A stretch of DNA of 60,595 nucleotides, from assembly GCA_947625965.1 (NCBI GenBank), contig CANQQO010000001.1, positions 1-60,595 of the forward strand, read 5' to 3'. A program made the translations under genes and the position numbers. Below, one piece after another: positions 1-7,542 of the stretch. How positions within the stretch are numbered: position 1 is the first letter of the stretch; every line of letters starts with the position of its first letter. Origin of the DNA: an uncultured Oscillospiraceae bacterium (lineage in GTDB: Bacteria > Bacillota > Clostridia > Oscillospirales > Oscillospiraceae). The notes below the pieces were generated by a model that ran no database searches, was not told where the DNA came from, and saw only the letters and a program-made list of their open reading frames with translations.

Positions 1-48
1 CTCCGGGCCAGCAAAAATCTGAAAAGAATCAAGAAGGAGTCATGAATC

Positions 49-432
49 ATGGAAGAAAAGAACGAGACCTTTACCTATACCTATTCTGCCAAGGAGCAGG
101 AGGAGATCAAAAAGATTCGGGGCAAATACGCACCCCCGGCAAAAGAGGGGACCTCCATGGAGCAGCTTCGCCGCCTGGACGCAAGCGCCACCAGGGGAGC
201 CGCCGTCGTCTCGCTGATCGTTGGGATCCTCAGCGCCCTGCTGCTGGGTGTGGGGATGTGCTGCACGATGGTCCCCGGATGGGAAGCCTATTTCATTCCG
301 GGCGTTGCGGTAGGCGTGGTCGGCATTGTCGGTGTGATCGCGGCCTATCCGATCTACAACCACATGGTAAAACGCAAGCGGGCAAAGCTGGCCCCGGAGA
401 TCATGCGGCTGTCGGACGAACTGATGAAGTGA
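49..432 (+). CDS. Small two-TM membrane protein of unknown function
   Basis: A 127-residue protein that I do not recognise. It begins with a hydrophilic, Lys/Glu-rich stretch of about 55 residues. Two hydrophobic segments follow (about residues 53-75 and 80-105), then a short basic tail with KRKRAK just after the second segment, which places the C-terminus in the cytoplasm. There is no signal peptidase site and no catalytic motif. The start has a good ribosome binding site (AAGGAGT, bases 34-40). Whatever lies upstream is cut off by the window edge, so it may be the last gene of an operon. Small two-TM proteins of this kind are common and mostly uncharacterised in Clostridia. Confidence 0.75.
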   Translation: MEEKNETFTYTYSAKEQEEIKKIRGKYAPPAKEGTSMEQLRRLDASATRGAAVVSLIVGILSALLLGVGMCCTMVPGWEAYFIPGVAVGVVGIVGVIAAYPIYNHMVKRKRAKLAPEIMRLSDELMK

Positions 433-578
433 CATTCGCGATTTCTCGATTGCTTGTATAAGGAGGCAGTTTCCAGCTTCAAGTATCAGCTCCATAACTG
501 CTCCAAACGCGCAGGCAAAGACAACTGCCCGCTTCTTGATTGTTCTGTCCGGCTTTTTCACCAGGAAAGGTTTTTATT

Positions 579-668
579 TTGGAAAACGGCGGCTATACGG
601 AACTTTCCTACGAGGAATTCTGCCGCCGGAAAGAAACGGATACGTCCTACGTGGACAATGGAATATGA
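579..668 (+). pseudogene. 5-prime remnant of a mobile-element sigma-70-like gene
   Basis: A 29-codon frame starting with TTG, preceded by AGGAAAGG. Its middle, ELSYEEFCRRKETD, resembles the N-terminus that I remember for the short sigma-70-like proteins of integrative conjugative elements in Clostridia (YEEYCRRKETDPxY...). It ends at TGA after about 29 residues, where those proteins continue for another 120 or so. The rest of the gene is not visible downstream in any frame. The reading is therefore of a truncated leftover from an excised or decayed element. The family match is from memory, not from a search. Confidence 0.4.
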
Positions 669-779
669 CGACTCCATCTTGCGCCAAATCTTCGAATGTG
701 TTATAATAGAGGTCCAAAGAGCGGATAAAGGTTGTCTTTACCGGCGGGCTCGAAGGGAAACAGCCGCTTTACTAAAAAA

Positions 780-800
780 GCGGCTGCCTTCCGCAGCCGC
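780..800 (-). terminator. Hairpin terminator, minus strand
   Basis: Perfect 8-base arms GCGGCTGC/GCAGCCGC with a 5-base loop. The plus strand has AAAAAAG immediately before the stem, so on the minus strand the stem is followed by a run of T. It would act as a second stop for transcripts coming from the DUF6054 gene. Confidence 0.55.
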
Positions 801-889
801 CACCGAATCCGAAAGCACAAGACATTTTCGGAGAGGGTTCAAGCCTACATCCCAAATCGCCGAAAATATCTTTTGTAGCGGTTGACATA

Positions 890-944
890 AAAAGCCAACA
901 TCCTGGACGCATTTTCAAAAAGGTGCGTCTTTCTGTTGGCTTTT
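890..944 (+). terminator. Nested double hairpin
   Basis: Outer arms AAAAGCCAACA/TGTTGGCTTTT enclose an inner stem GACGCA/TGCGTC, and the plus strand ends in TTTTT. The outer A and T tracts make it able to act on both strands. Confidence 0.5.
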
Positions 945-954
945 TGCTGTTCAT

Positions 955-990
955 AAAAAGCTGGGGTCAGTTTTGCTGGCCCCAGCTTTT
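955..990 (-). terminator. Terminator of the DUF6054 gene
   Basis: Arms AAAAGCTGGGG/CCCCAGCTTTT lie just past the stop codon of the minus-strand gene at 1005. The A/T tracts on both sides make it potentially bidirectional. Confidence 0.7.
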
Positions 991-1004
991 CGGAATGGGC
1001 TTTT

Positions 1005-1331
1005 TTATTCAAACAGCTCCCGAAGTTTGTCCAGGAACGCTTCCTCGCCAAAGGTGTTTACCTTGAAGAACATCGCCTGACTGCCGCCGGTGGCGGCGGC
1101 GAAGAGCTTGATCACCCCGTCTGCCTGGAACAGCGTCACACTCAGGCTCACACGGTTGGAGCCCAGGTAGCTGTACCGCTCGAAGATCCGCACGGCGCAC
1201 CGGGCCGAGGCGGTCTGGTAATCGACGCTTTCCTCCAACGAGGCGGAGATGCTGGAATTGAGGATCCCGTCTTCGATCCTGGTGAGAATTTCGTTGAAAT
1301 TTCCCGTCAGAGTTTTTCCAAACTGAGCCAT
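1005..1331 (-). CDS. DUF6054 family protein
   Basis: A 108-residue soluble protein that matches the DUF6054 pattern as I know it: an N-terminal GNFNEILTRIEDGILNSS block, a central RCAVRIFERYSY block, and a C-terminal FFKVNTFGEEAFLDKL block. No function is established for the family. There is no signal peptide or membrane segment, so it is cytoplasmic. The start has a strong AAGGAGGGAG site, and a good promoter lies just upstream (1355-1383). It is transcribed alone and ends at a clear terminator. It is divergent from the response regulator gene at 1463. Confidence 0.75.
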   Translation of the reverse strand: MAQFGKTLTGNFNEILTRIEDGILNSSISASLEESVDYQTASARCAVRIFERYSYLGSNRVSLSVTLFQADGVIKLFAAATGGSQAMFFKVNTFGEEAFLDKLRELFE

Positions 1332-1354
1332 TATCGCTCCCTCCTTTGAGATCT

Positions 1355-1383
1355 ATTATAGCACGCCCCGGCGGGGAATGCAA
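1355..1383 (-). promoter_or_regulatory. Promoter of the DUF6054 gene
   Basis: On the minus strand TTGCAT (1378-1383) is followed after exactly 17 bases by TATAAT (1355-1360), about 24 bases before the start codon. Confidence 0.6.
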
Positions 1384-1462
1384 CCTTCGAGGGAATGTGA
1401 CGGTTTTTTTATGGATTTTTTTCCAAAAAGGTGCTATCATAGGCCCCAAAGGGGGCTTTTTT

Positions 1463-2128
1463 ATGACGCGAATTTTGTTGGTTGAGGACGATCCCACCAT
1501 CCTGCGGACCCTGTCGGCCTTTCTGGAGGGGGAGGGCTTCGCCGTGACTCTGGCGAGCGGTGAGGAGGCGGCGGTCCGGGCGATGGACGCGGAAAAACCG
1601 GAGTTGGCTCTGGTGGACCTGTGTCTGGAGCAGGGGGACGGCTTCGGCGTCTTCCGGGAGGCGAAAAAGCGGGACCTGGGGGTGATCTTCCTCACCGCCT
1701 CCGGGGATGAGTACAGCGTTTCGAACGGCTTGGATATGGGGGCCGAGGACTATGTGGCTAAGCCCTTCCGTCCCCGGGAGCTGGTGGCCCGGATCCGGTC
1801 CGCCCTCCGACGGCGGGGCAGCCGCCAGGTGGTCCGGCTGGGGGAGCTGACGGTGGACACGGAGCGGGCCGCCGTCACCCGGGCGGGGCAGGAGCTCTAC
1901 CTCTCCGCTTTGGAATACCGGCTGCTGCTGGTGTTCCTCAACAACCGGGGCCGGGTCCTGTCCCGGGCGCGGCTTTTGGAGGAGATTTGGGACAGCGCCG
2001 GGGAATTTGTCGAGGACAATACCCTGACGGTCTACATCAAGCGCCTCCGGGACAAGATCGAGGCCGATCCCCAGGACCCCAGGCTCATCAAGACCGTCCG
2101 GGGCCTGGGCTACCGGCTGGAGGGCTAG
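1463..2128 (+). CDS. OmpR/PhoB-family response regulator
   Basis: A 221-residue regulator with an N-terminal receiver domain (about 1-115) and a C-terminal winged-helix DNA-binding domain (about 125-220). Visible are the acidic pocket VEDD, the phosphoacceptor Asp52 (LALVDL), the conserved Thr in FLTAS and Lys in AKPFRPRE. The DNA-binding domain ends in the classic TVRGLGYRL. The start at 1463 follows AAAGGGGG. An upstream in-frame ATG at 1346 would add 39 residues with no family counterpart and run through the promoter of the divergent gene, so I reject it. The gene is followed 3 bases later by its kinase, and the ABC transporter downstream is the likely target. Confidence 0.92.
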   Translation: MTRILLVEDDPTILRTLSAFLEGEGFAVTLASGEEAAVRAMDAEKPELALVDLCLEQGDGFGVFREAKKRDLGVIFLTASGDEYSVSNGLDMGAEDYVAKPFRPRELVARIRSALRRRGSRQVVRLGELTVDTERAAVTRAGQELYLSALEYRLLLVFLNNRGRVLSRARLLEEIWDSAGEFVEDNTLTVYIKRLRDKIEADPQDPRLIKTVRGLGYRLEG

Positions 2129-2131
2129 ACG

Positions 2132-3121
2132 ATGACCATGGAGCCGGAAATCAGACGGGAGCTGGCGATTCTGCTGGCTCTCAGCGGGATCTTTACCACC
2201 GCCGCCTTTTTCGCCGGTCCCGGCTGGGGGCTGGCGGCGTTGGGCTTCTGCCTGGCGGGGCTGGGGGTCCGGGTCTTCTTCGCCGGGAAGCGGCAGCGGC
2301 GGTTGGAGAAGCTGAGCGAAAACCTGGAAAAGCTGCTGCTCTACGGCGAACCGCTGTCCATCCCCGCCTACCAGGAGGGGCAGATCGCCATTCTCACGGA
2401 CCAAATTCAAAAAATGACCCTTCGCCTTCAGGAGGCGGCCCAGAAAAGTCAGGAGGAACGGGAGCGGCTGGCAAACTCCCTGGCGGACATCTCCCACCAG
2501 CTCCGCACCCCGCTCACCGCCATGGCGCTGACGGTCTCCCGGCTGTCCGATCCGGCCCTGGGAGAGGAGGAGCGGGCAAAATGCTGCCGGGAGCTGCAAA
2601 GCCTGCTCTCCGGGACCGAGTGGCTGGTGGAGACGCTGCTAAAGCTCTCCCGGCTGGACGCCGGGACCGTGACGCTGACGCCCCGGGTCCTCTCCGCGCG
2701 GGAGCTGGCGGAGCGGGCGGCCGCCCCTCTGGCTATTTCAATGGAGCTGCGGGAGCAGACCCTTGTGCTGCGCTGCGGCGGGGCTATGCTCCGGGCGGAC
2801 CCGGTGTGGACGGCGGAGGCCCTGGGGAATTTGCTGAAAAACTGCATGGAGCACACCCCCGCAGGAGGGACCGTCACCGTCACCGCCCGGGAGACGCCCC
2901 TTTATACCCGCCTGACCGTGGAGGACACGGGGCCGGGCTTCGCCAAGGAGGACCTGCCCCATCTGTTCCAGCGGTTTTACAAGGGGAAGGACGCCCCGGG
3001 CTACGGCATCGGACTGTCCCTGGCCCGGCGGATCGTGGCCGCCCAGGACGGGACCCTGGAGGCGGAAAACGGGCCCCAGGGCGCCCGATTCATCGCCACC
3101 TTTTACAAACAGACCGTATAG
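2132..3121 (+). CDS. Intramembrane-sensing sensor histidine kinase
   Basis: A 329-residue kinase. Two hydrophobic segments (about residues 11-27 and 33-50) are separated by only a handful of residues, so there is no extracellular sensor domain. This is the layout of intramembrane-sensing kinases of the BceS type, which read the state of an ABC transporter or of the membrane. The phosphoaccepting His122 is in the H box SHQLRTPLTA. The ATPase domain shows the N box NLLKNCMEH, DTGPGF and GYGIGLSLARRI. It follows the response regulator with 3 bases between stop and start. The FtsX-type permease and ATPase begin about 180 bases downstream. Confidence 0.92.
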   Translation: MTMEPEIRRELAILLALSGIFTTAAFFAGPGWGLAALGFCLAGLGVRVFFAGKRQRRLEKLSENLEKLLLYGEPLSIPAYQEGQIAILTDQIQKMTLRLQEAAQKSQEERERLANSLADISHQLRTPLTAMALTVSRLSDPALGEEERAKCCRELQSLLSGTEWLVETLLKLSRLDAGTVTLTPRVLSARELAERAAAPLAISMELREQTLVLRCGGAMLRADPVWTAEALGNLLKNCMEHTPAGGTVTVTARETPLYTRLTVEDTGPGFAKEDLPHLFQRFYKGKDAPGYGIGLSLARRIVAAQDGTLEAENGPQGARFIATFYKQTV

Positions 3122-3227
3122 GAGGGCTCGGGACCCAAAAAGGTTGCCGGGGAAGGGGAGGAAGGGCCGGAGGAATCTCTCAGTTCCTTCGACGGCGGGC
3201 GTCATTACGCGCGAAAATGACGGAACC

Positions 3228-3270
3228 GTCACCGGACTGTCACCTGGGCGTAAGGTTTTTGAGGGATAAT
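3228..3270 (+). promoter_or_regulatory. Candidate regulated promoter of the ABC transporter
   Basis: Two GTCACC hexamers (3228-3233 and 3239-3244) are spaced 11 bases apart, the period typical of OmpR/PhoB-family binding sites. They cover the -35 region of a promoter whose -10 would be GATAAT (3265-3270). The -35 itself (about 3242-3247) is poor, as expected for an activated promoter. An inverted repeat CGTCATT...AATGACG lies just upstream (3200-3222). Confidence 0.45.
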
Positions 3271-3299
3271 GGGGACAAACCATTTCGGGAGGGAAACCT

Positions 3300-6131
3300 A
3301 TGAAGCTGCTGCGAAGTCTCACCTGGCGCACCATGCGCCAGAACCGGGCAAGGAGCCTGGCGACGCTGGCGGGCATTCTCCTGTCCGTGGCTATGTTCAC
3401 CGCCGTGACCACCGTGGGCGTCAGCGTATGGGATTATGTCTACCGAGCCACCGCCGAGGACCGGGGGGACTACTACATCTGCTTCCCGCGCCTCACCCAG
3501 GAGCAGCGGGACCGGCTTTTGACGGAGGGGAATCTGCGGGAGGCCGCGGAGTGCCGAAATCTGGGGTATCTCCGCTTCGCCTACGAGGGGAACGCGGGCT
3601 ACGCGGTGGACCCCATCGCGGCGGTGGACGAGGAATACTTCTCCGCCCAGTCCGTGAGTACCTCCCTGGGCCGGCTGCCGGAGAACGACCGGGAGCTGAC
3701 CGTGAGTATGGCGGCCTATCGGTATCTGTGCCGGCAGGGCTATGACCTGGGGGACACCGTAGAGCTGACCCTCTACGACCGGCTGCCCCTCCACTTCTAC
3801 GAGGAGCTGGTGCCGGACCCGGAGGAGGTCGCCTTCACCAGGGAATATACCCTGGTGGGGGTCCTGGACTATGGGATCTTCTTTTCCCAGGAAAACCTGA
3901 TCAACGACGGAGAAAACCAGCAGCTCCAGACCGCCTGCCTGACCCGGATGGGGGCAGGGGACCAGCCGATCTGGTATCGGATCTACGGGAAAACTGCCGA
4001 TCCCAGGGCGGTCTACGATCTGCAAAACGGGGGATATGGAGAGACCATACTCAACGACGCTTTGCTGAGCGTCTGCGGCGCGGGAAGCGACGGGGCGTTC
4101 CCCCTGTCCCTGGGGGCGATCTACGGGGCGCTGATCGGGGTGGTTTTGATCGCCGCCGTGTGGGTGATCTCCAACGCTTTTTCCATCTCCGTGTCCCAGC
4201 GGGCCCGGGAGTTTGGACTGCTGGCCAGCGTGGGGGCCACGAGAAAGCAGATCCGGGCCTCGGTCTTCACGGAGGCGGCCATCCTCTACGCCATGGGCCT
4301 TGTTGGCGGCCTGGCGGCGGGGCTGGGGCTGAGCTGGCTTTGCAAGGCGCTTTACGGCTCCTGGCTGGAAGGGCAGTTCAGTCTGGGCGGGACGACCCCG
4401 GTGCGGGTGGTGATCTCCCCGCCGGCGCTGCTCCTGGCGGCGGGGATCAGCGGGGCGGCGGTGCTGCTCTCCGCCTGGAAGCCCGCCCGCCTGGCCGGGA
4501 AAATGTCCCCCATCGAGGCCATCCGCCATTCGGAGGAGACGCGGAAGCTGCCAAGGCGACAGGGTATCCGGCCCTGGACCTACCGGCTCTGGGGACTGCC
4601 GGGGGTGCTGGCGAAAAAATATTACGCCGTCCACCGGCGGCGCTACCGGTCAACGGTGGCGTCCCTGGCCGTCAGCGTGAGCCTGCTCCTGTGCGTGTGG
4701 ACCGGCTGCGACATGGTGACCTCGGCCGCCGAGGCTTCCTGGGACCTGCATACCGCCGATTTTGAATGCTTCGCCCTTGCGGGCAGCGAGGGAATGCCCC
4801 AGGAATTGGGGGACTACTTTGCCAGGGTGGAGGCCCGGCCGGAGGTGGAGGAATCCTGCCGGTTCGTGTCGCGAACCGTCTCGATGACGGTCCAGGCGGA
4901 GAGCCTCAGCGAGCCCTACCGGCGGTATCTTGCGGGGACGGGACCGGAGGCTCTGCCGGAGACGGGGGAGATCCTGGTGGAGGCGGAGGTGGTCTATGTC
5001 CAGGACGGGGCGCTGGAAGCCGCCCTGGCCCAGCAGGGACTTTCCCTGGACCCGTCCAAGGCCCTCGTCCTTCGGCAGCGGTACACCTATCCCGATACCG
5101 TGGATGGCAGGACCCGGACCCGCACGGTAGAGGGCAGCCCCTTTGCCGACGCCCCCGGGGCCGTAACGGGCCGGGTGGGGAGCAAGTTTGACATCATGCA
5201 GCGGGCGGCGGAGGAGCTCATGCCGGGGAAGAGCCTCCTTTGGGACGGGGAGGAGCACATTGGGCCCGGCGGAGAAAGTTATGTAACCTTCCTGGAGTTT
5301 GGGGGCGCCGGAACCGGCGAGCTGGACCACACCTATCTTCCGGAGGTGGCGGGAGATCAACTGCGGCTGTACGCCTACGACCCGGCCACCGGGGAGGCCG
5401 CCGCCCAGCCGGACCTGGAGATGGACATTGGGGAGCCCCTGACGCTGACCCTGGGGCCGGAGCTGGAAAACGCCCCCCTGGGCGTGCAGACAAAGAACAG
5501 CCTGACCCTAATCTACCCCCTCTCCGCCCTGGAGGGCGAGGACGTGGAGCCCCATCTGGCCATTCGGGTGAGCCGGTATGCCTCCATGCGGAGCTACCTG
5601 GGGGAAGAACGGCGGCTGGCCCTTTTGCAGGTAAATCTGGGGACGAGAGAAACCGGTTCCCGCATCTTTTTGCCGGATTATACGGACTATTTGGAAAACG
5701 AGGCGTCCCTCCGGGGGACCCTGGCGCTGGTGCGGGGACTGTCCTACGGCTTCGCGGCGCTGATCGCCCTGCTGGCGACGGCCAGTGTGTTCAATACCGT
5801 CTCCACCTCGCTGCTGCTGCGGCGGCGGGATCTGGGGATGCTGCGGAGCGTGGGAATGGACGCCGGGCAGACGTATCGGATGATGCTCAGCGAGAGCGTG
5901 ATCTATGGAGTCCGGGCGCTGCTTTGGAGCGTACCGGCGAGCTTGGCGCTGTGCTATGGGTTTTATCTGTGGAGCGGCGCGGTGAATCATATCGACTTTT
6001 CCATGCCCTGGGGGGCGCTGGGGATTGCGTGCTTCGGGGTCCTGGCGTTGGTGCTGGCAACCACGGTCTATTCCGTGGCCCGGCTGCGGCGGGAGGTCCC
6101 TATGGAAGCCATTCGCAGCGACGGAATATAA
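3300..6131 (+). CDS. FtsX-family ABC transporter permease, duplicated
   Basis: A 943-residue permease made of two FtsX/MacB-like halves. The first TM is at about residues 17-38, followed by an extracytoplasmic domain to about 260. A bundle of three TMs follows (about 265-395), with the FtsX signature QRAREFGLLASVGATRKQI between them. A fifth TM sits near 450-470, a second very large extracytoplasmic domain reaches about 810, and three final TMs follow with RRRDLGMLRSVGMDAGQ as the second FtsX signature. BceB-type permeases have one large external domain, so this one with two is closer to MacB/LolE-like duplicated permeases. It probably exports, or removes from the membrane, a lipid or peptide. 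It is followed 16 bases later by its ATPase and lies downstream of a two-component system that probably controls it. Confidence 0.9.
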   Translation: MKLLRSLTWRTMRQNRARSLATLAGILLSVAMFTAVTTVGVSVWDYVYRATAEDRGDYYICFPRLTQEQRDRLLTEGNLREAAECRNLGYLRFAYEGNAGYAVDPIAAVDEEYFSAQSVSTSLGRLPENDRELTVSMAAYRYLCRQGYDLGDTVELTLYDRLPLHFYEELVPDPEEVAFTREYTLVGVLDYGIFFSQENLINDGENQQLQTACLTRMGAGDQPIWYRIYGKTADPRAVYDLQNGGYGETILNDALLSVCGAGSDGAFPLSLGAIYGALIGVVLIAAVWVISNAFSISVSQRAREFGLLASVGATRKQIRASVFTEAAILYAMGLVGGLAAGLGLSWLCKALYGSWLEGQFSLGGTTPVRVVISPPALLLAAGISGAAVLLSAWKPARLAGKMSPIEAIRHSEETRKLPRRQGIRPWTYRLWGLPGVLAKKYYAVHRRRYRSTVASLAVSVSLLLCVWTGCDMVTSAAEASWDLHTADFECFALAGSEGMPQELGDYFARVEARPEVEESCRFVSRTVSMTVQAESLSEPYRRYLAGTGPEALPETGEILVEAEVVYVQDGALEAALAQQGLSLDPSKALVLRQRYTYPDTVDGRTRTRTVEGSPFADAPGAVTGRVGSKFDIMQRAAEELMPGKSLLWDGEEHIGPGGESYVTFLEFGGAGTGELDHTYLPEVAGDQLRLYAYDPATGEAAAQPDLEMDIGEPLTLTLGPELENAPLGVQTKNSLTLIYPLSALEGEDVEPHLAIRVSRYASMRSYLGEERRLALLQVNLGTRETGSRIFLPDYTDYLENEASLRGTLALVRGLSYGFAALIALLATASVFNTVSTSLLLRRRDLGMLRSVGMDAGQTYRMMLSESVIYGVRALLWSVPASLALCYGFYLWSGAVNHIDFSMPWGALGIACFGVLALVLATTVYSVARLRREVPMEAIRSDGI

Positions 6132-6147
6132 GTTGGGAGGGTACACA

Positions 6148-6828
6148 ATGGATATTTTACGGACTGAAAACCTGACAAAACGCTATGGACAGGGGGACAA
6201 TGCGGTGACGGCGCTGGACCGGGTGTCGTTTTCTGTCGAAAAGGGGGAGTTTCTCGCCATTGTGGGCCCCTCCGGCTCGGGGAAATCCACCCTGCTCCAT
6301 ATTTTGGGGGCGGTGGACAGGCCCACGGAGGGGAAGGTGTTCCTGAACGGGCAGGACGTGTTCGCCCAGAACGAGGACCAACTGGCCATCTTCCGCCGGC
6401 GGCAGGTGGGGCTCATTTACCAGTTCTACAATTTGATCCCGGTGCTGAACATCCGGGAGAACATCACCCTGCCCGTGCTCCTGGACGGGCGGAAGGTGAA
6501 TCGGCGGCGGCTGGAGGACCTGATGGACCTGCTGGACCTCCGGGGCCGGGACGACCATCTGCCCAGCCAGCTCTCCGGCGGCCAGCAGCAGCGGGTGTCC
6601 ATTGGCCGGGCGCTGATGAACGCCCCCGCCATCGTCCTGGCGGACGAGCCCACCGGCAACCTGGACAGCAAAAACAGCCGCCAGATCGTGGAGCTGCTGA
6701 AGGATTCCAACCGGCGCTTCGGGCAGACTCTCATCGTCATCACCCATGACCCGGCCATCGCTTTGCAGGCGGACCGCATTATTACCCTGGAGGATGGGAG
6801 GATCGTCAAGGACGACAAGGTCCAATGA
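6148..6828 (+). CDS. ABC transporter ATP-binding protein, MacB/LolD type
   Basis: A 226-residue nucleotide-binding subunit. It shows Walker A GPSGSGKST (about 36-44), the Q loop YQFYNLIP, signature LSGGQQQRVSIGRAL, Walker B IVLADEPTGNLD and the H-loop ITHD. The YQFYNL and DEPTGNLD wording is typical of the LolD/MacB/BceA group that pairs with FtsX permeases. The start at 6148 has GGGAGG 8 bases upstream; the upstream in-frame codons overlap the permease gene and are not family-like. It should be co-transcribed with the permease. The frame stays open for about 50 codons after the TGA stop, but without a start codon. Confidence 0.93.
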   Translation: MDILRTENLTKRYGQGDNAVTALDRVSFSVEKGEFLAIVGPSGSGKSTLLHILGAVDRPTEGKVFLNGQDVFAQNEDQLAIFRRRQVGLIYQFYNLIPVLNIRENITLPVLLDGRKVNRRRLEDLMDLLDLRGRDDHLPSQLSGGQQQRVSIGRALMNAPAIVLADEPTGNLDSKNSRQIVELLKDSNRRFGQTLIVITHDPAIALQADRIITLEDGRIVKDDKVQ

Positions 6829-6992
6829 ATCCGGGAGCTGGCCGGGATCGGGTCCTTGCGATTCGCGCTTTTTACGGCCAGGCAGATCCTGTTGGCCGGA
6901 TGTATCAAAGGAATCGGGAAAACGATTGGTGTGATCTGGCAAAAGCGTCACGTTCAGGCGCCCGAGCGCATAGCCTTGTAAGAGGTGATCGG

Positions 6993-7433
6993 ATGATGCG
7001 GGACAAAATACCGACAGCCGCCGCGTATGTATGCGGCGGAGACGCCTGCCCGGGGCTCCATGGGACCGTCCAGTTTTTCCAAAGGTGTGACGGCGTTCTC
7101 GTGGTCGCGGATGTTTGCGGCCTGCCGGATTCGGAGACTGGCTTTTTCGCTTTCCACATCCATGAAGGCGGGGACTGCGAAGGGAGTGGGTTTCCCAATA
7201 CCGGCGGGCACTACAATCCCGGCGATACCGGACATCCAAACCATGCCGGGGATCTTCCGCCCCTGCTGTCGGCGAATGGAAAGGCGTACCTTGCGGTGGT
7301 GACAGGCCGATTTCGTGTAGACGATGTAATGGGCAGAACGGTTGTGATCCACGGCGGCCCGGACGATTTTACAACGCAGCCCGCCGGGAACGCCGGTACA
7401 AAGATTGCCTGCGGGATCATCCGCAGGGTATAA
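6993..7433 (+). CDS. sodC: Cu/Zn superoxide dismutase without signal peptide
   Basis: A 146-residue protein with every metal ligand in place. The copper ligands are His55 and His57 in FHIHEGG, His73 in GGHYNP (the bridging ligand) and His120 in VIHGGPDDF. The zinc ligands are His73, His81, His84 and Asp87 (HPNHAGDLPPL). The conserved disulfide pair is Cys62 and Cys140. The loop between the second and third zinc ligands is shorter than in eukaryotic enzymes. There is no signal peptide, although bacterial SodC is normally periplasmic or secreted, so this form is probably cytosolic. The start is set by AGAGGTG 5 bases before the ATG. It would protect an anaerobe from superoxide during oxygen exposure. 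Confidence 0.88.
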   Translation: MMRDKIPTAAAYVCGGDACPGLHGTVQFFQRCDGVLVVADVCGLPDSETGFFAFHIHEGGDCEGSGFPNTGGHYNPGDTGHPNHAGDLPPLLSANGKAYLAVVTGRFRVDDVMGRTVVIHGGPDDFTTQPAGNAGTKIACGIIRRV

Positions 7434-7470
7434 AAATAGAGCGCGGATCGTGAGATCTGCGCTCTATTTT
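7433..7470 (+). terminator. Terminator after sodC, probably bidirectional
   Basis: Arms AAAATAGAGCGC/GCGCTCTATTTT with a 14-base loop. The A and T tracts on both sides would also stop the converging sugar operon. Confidence 0.8.
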
Positions 7471-7542
7471 TGAAAATACGGACCCGAATTCGATAGGGGG
7501 CGTCGGAAGGGAAGCTGGCGGCGCGCTGGGCCGACTTGGGCG

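Larger units (their letters stand above)
433..1004. other. Gene-poor gap with a gene remnant and stacked hairpins
   Basis: This 570-base gap holds no convincing intact gene. It contains a 29-codon remnant (579-668), a minus-strand terminator-like hairpin (780-800 with flanking A tract), a double hairpin (890-944) and the terminator of the DUF6054 gene (955-990). A frame open from 454 to 885 is compositionally unlike its neighbours and resembles no family I know. Confidence 0.6.
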
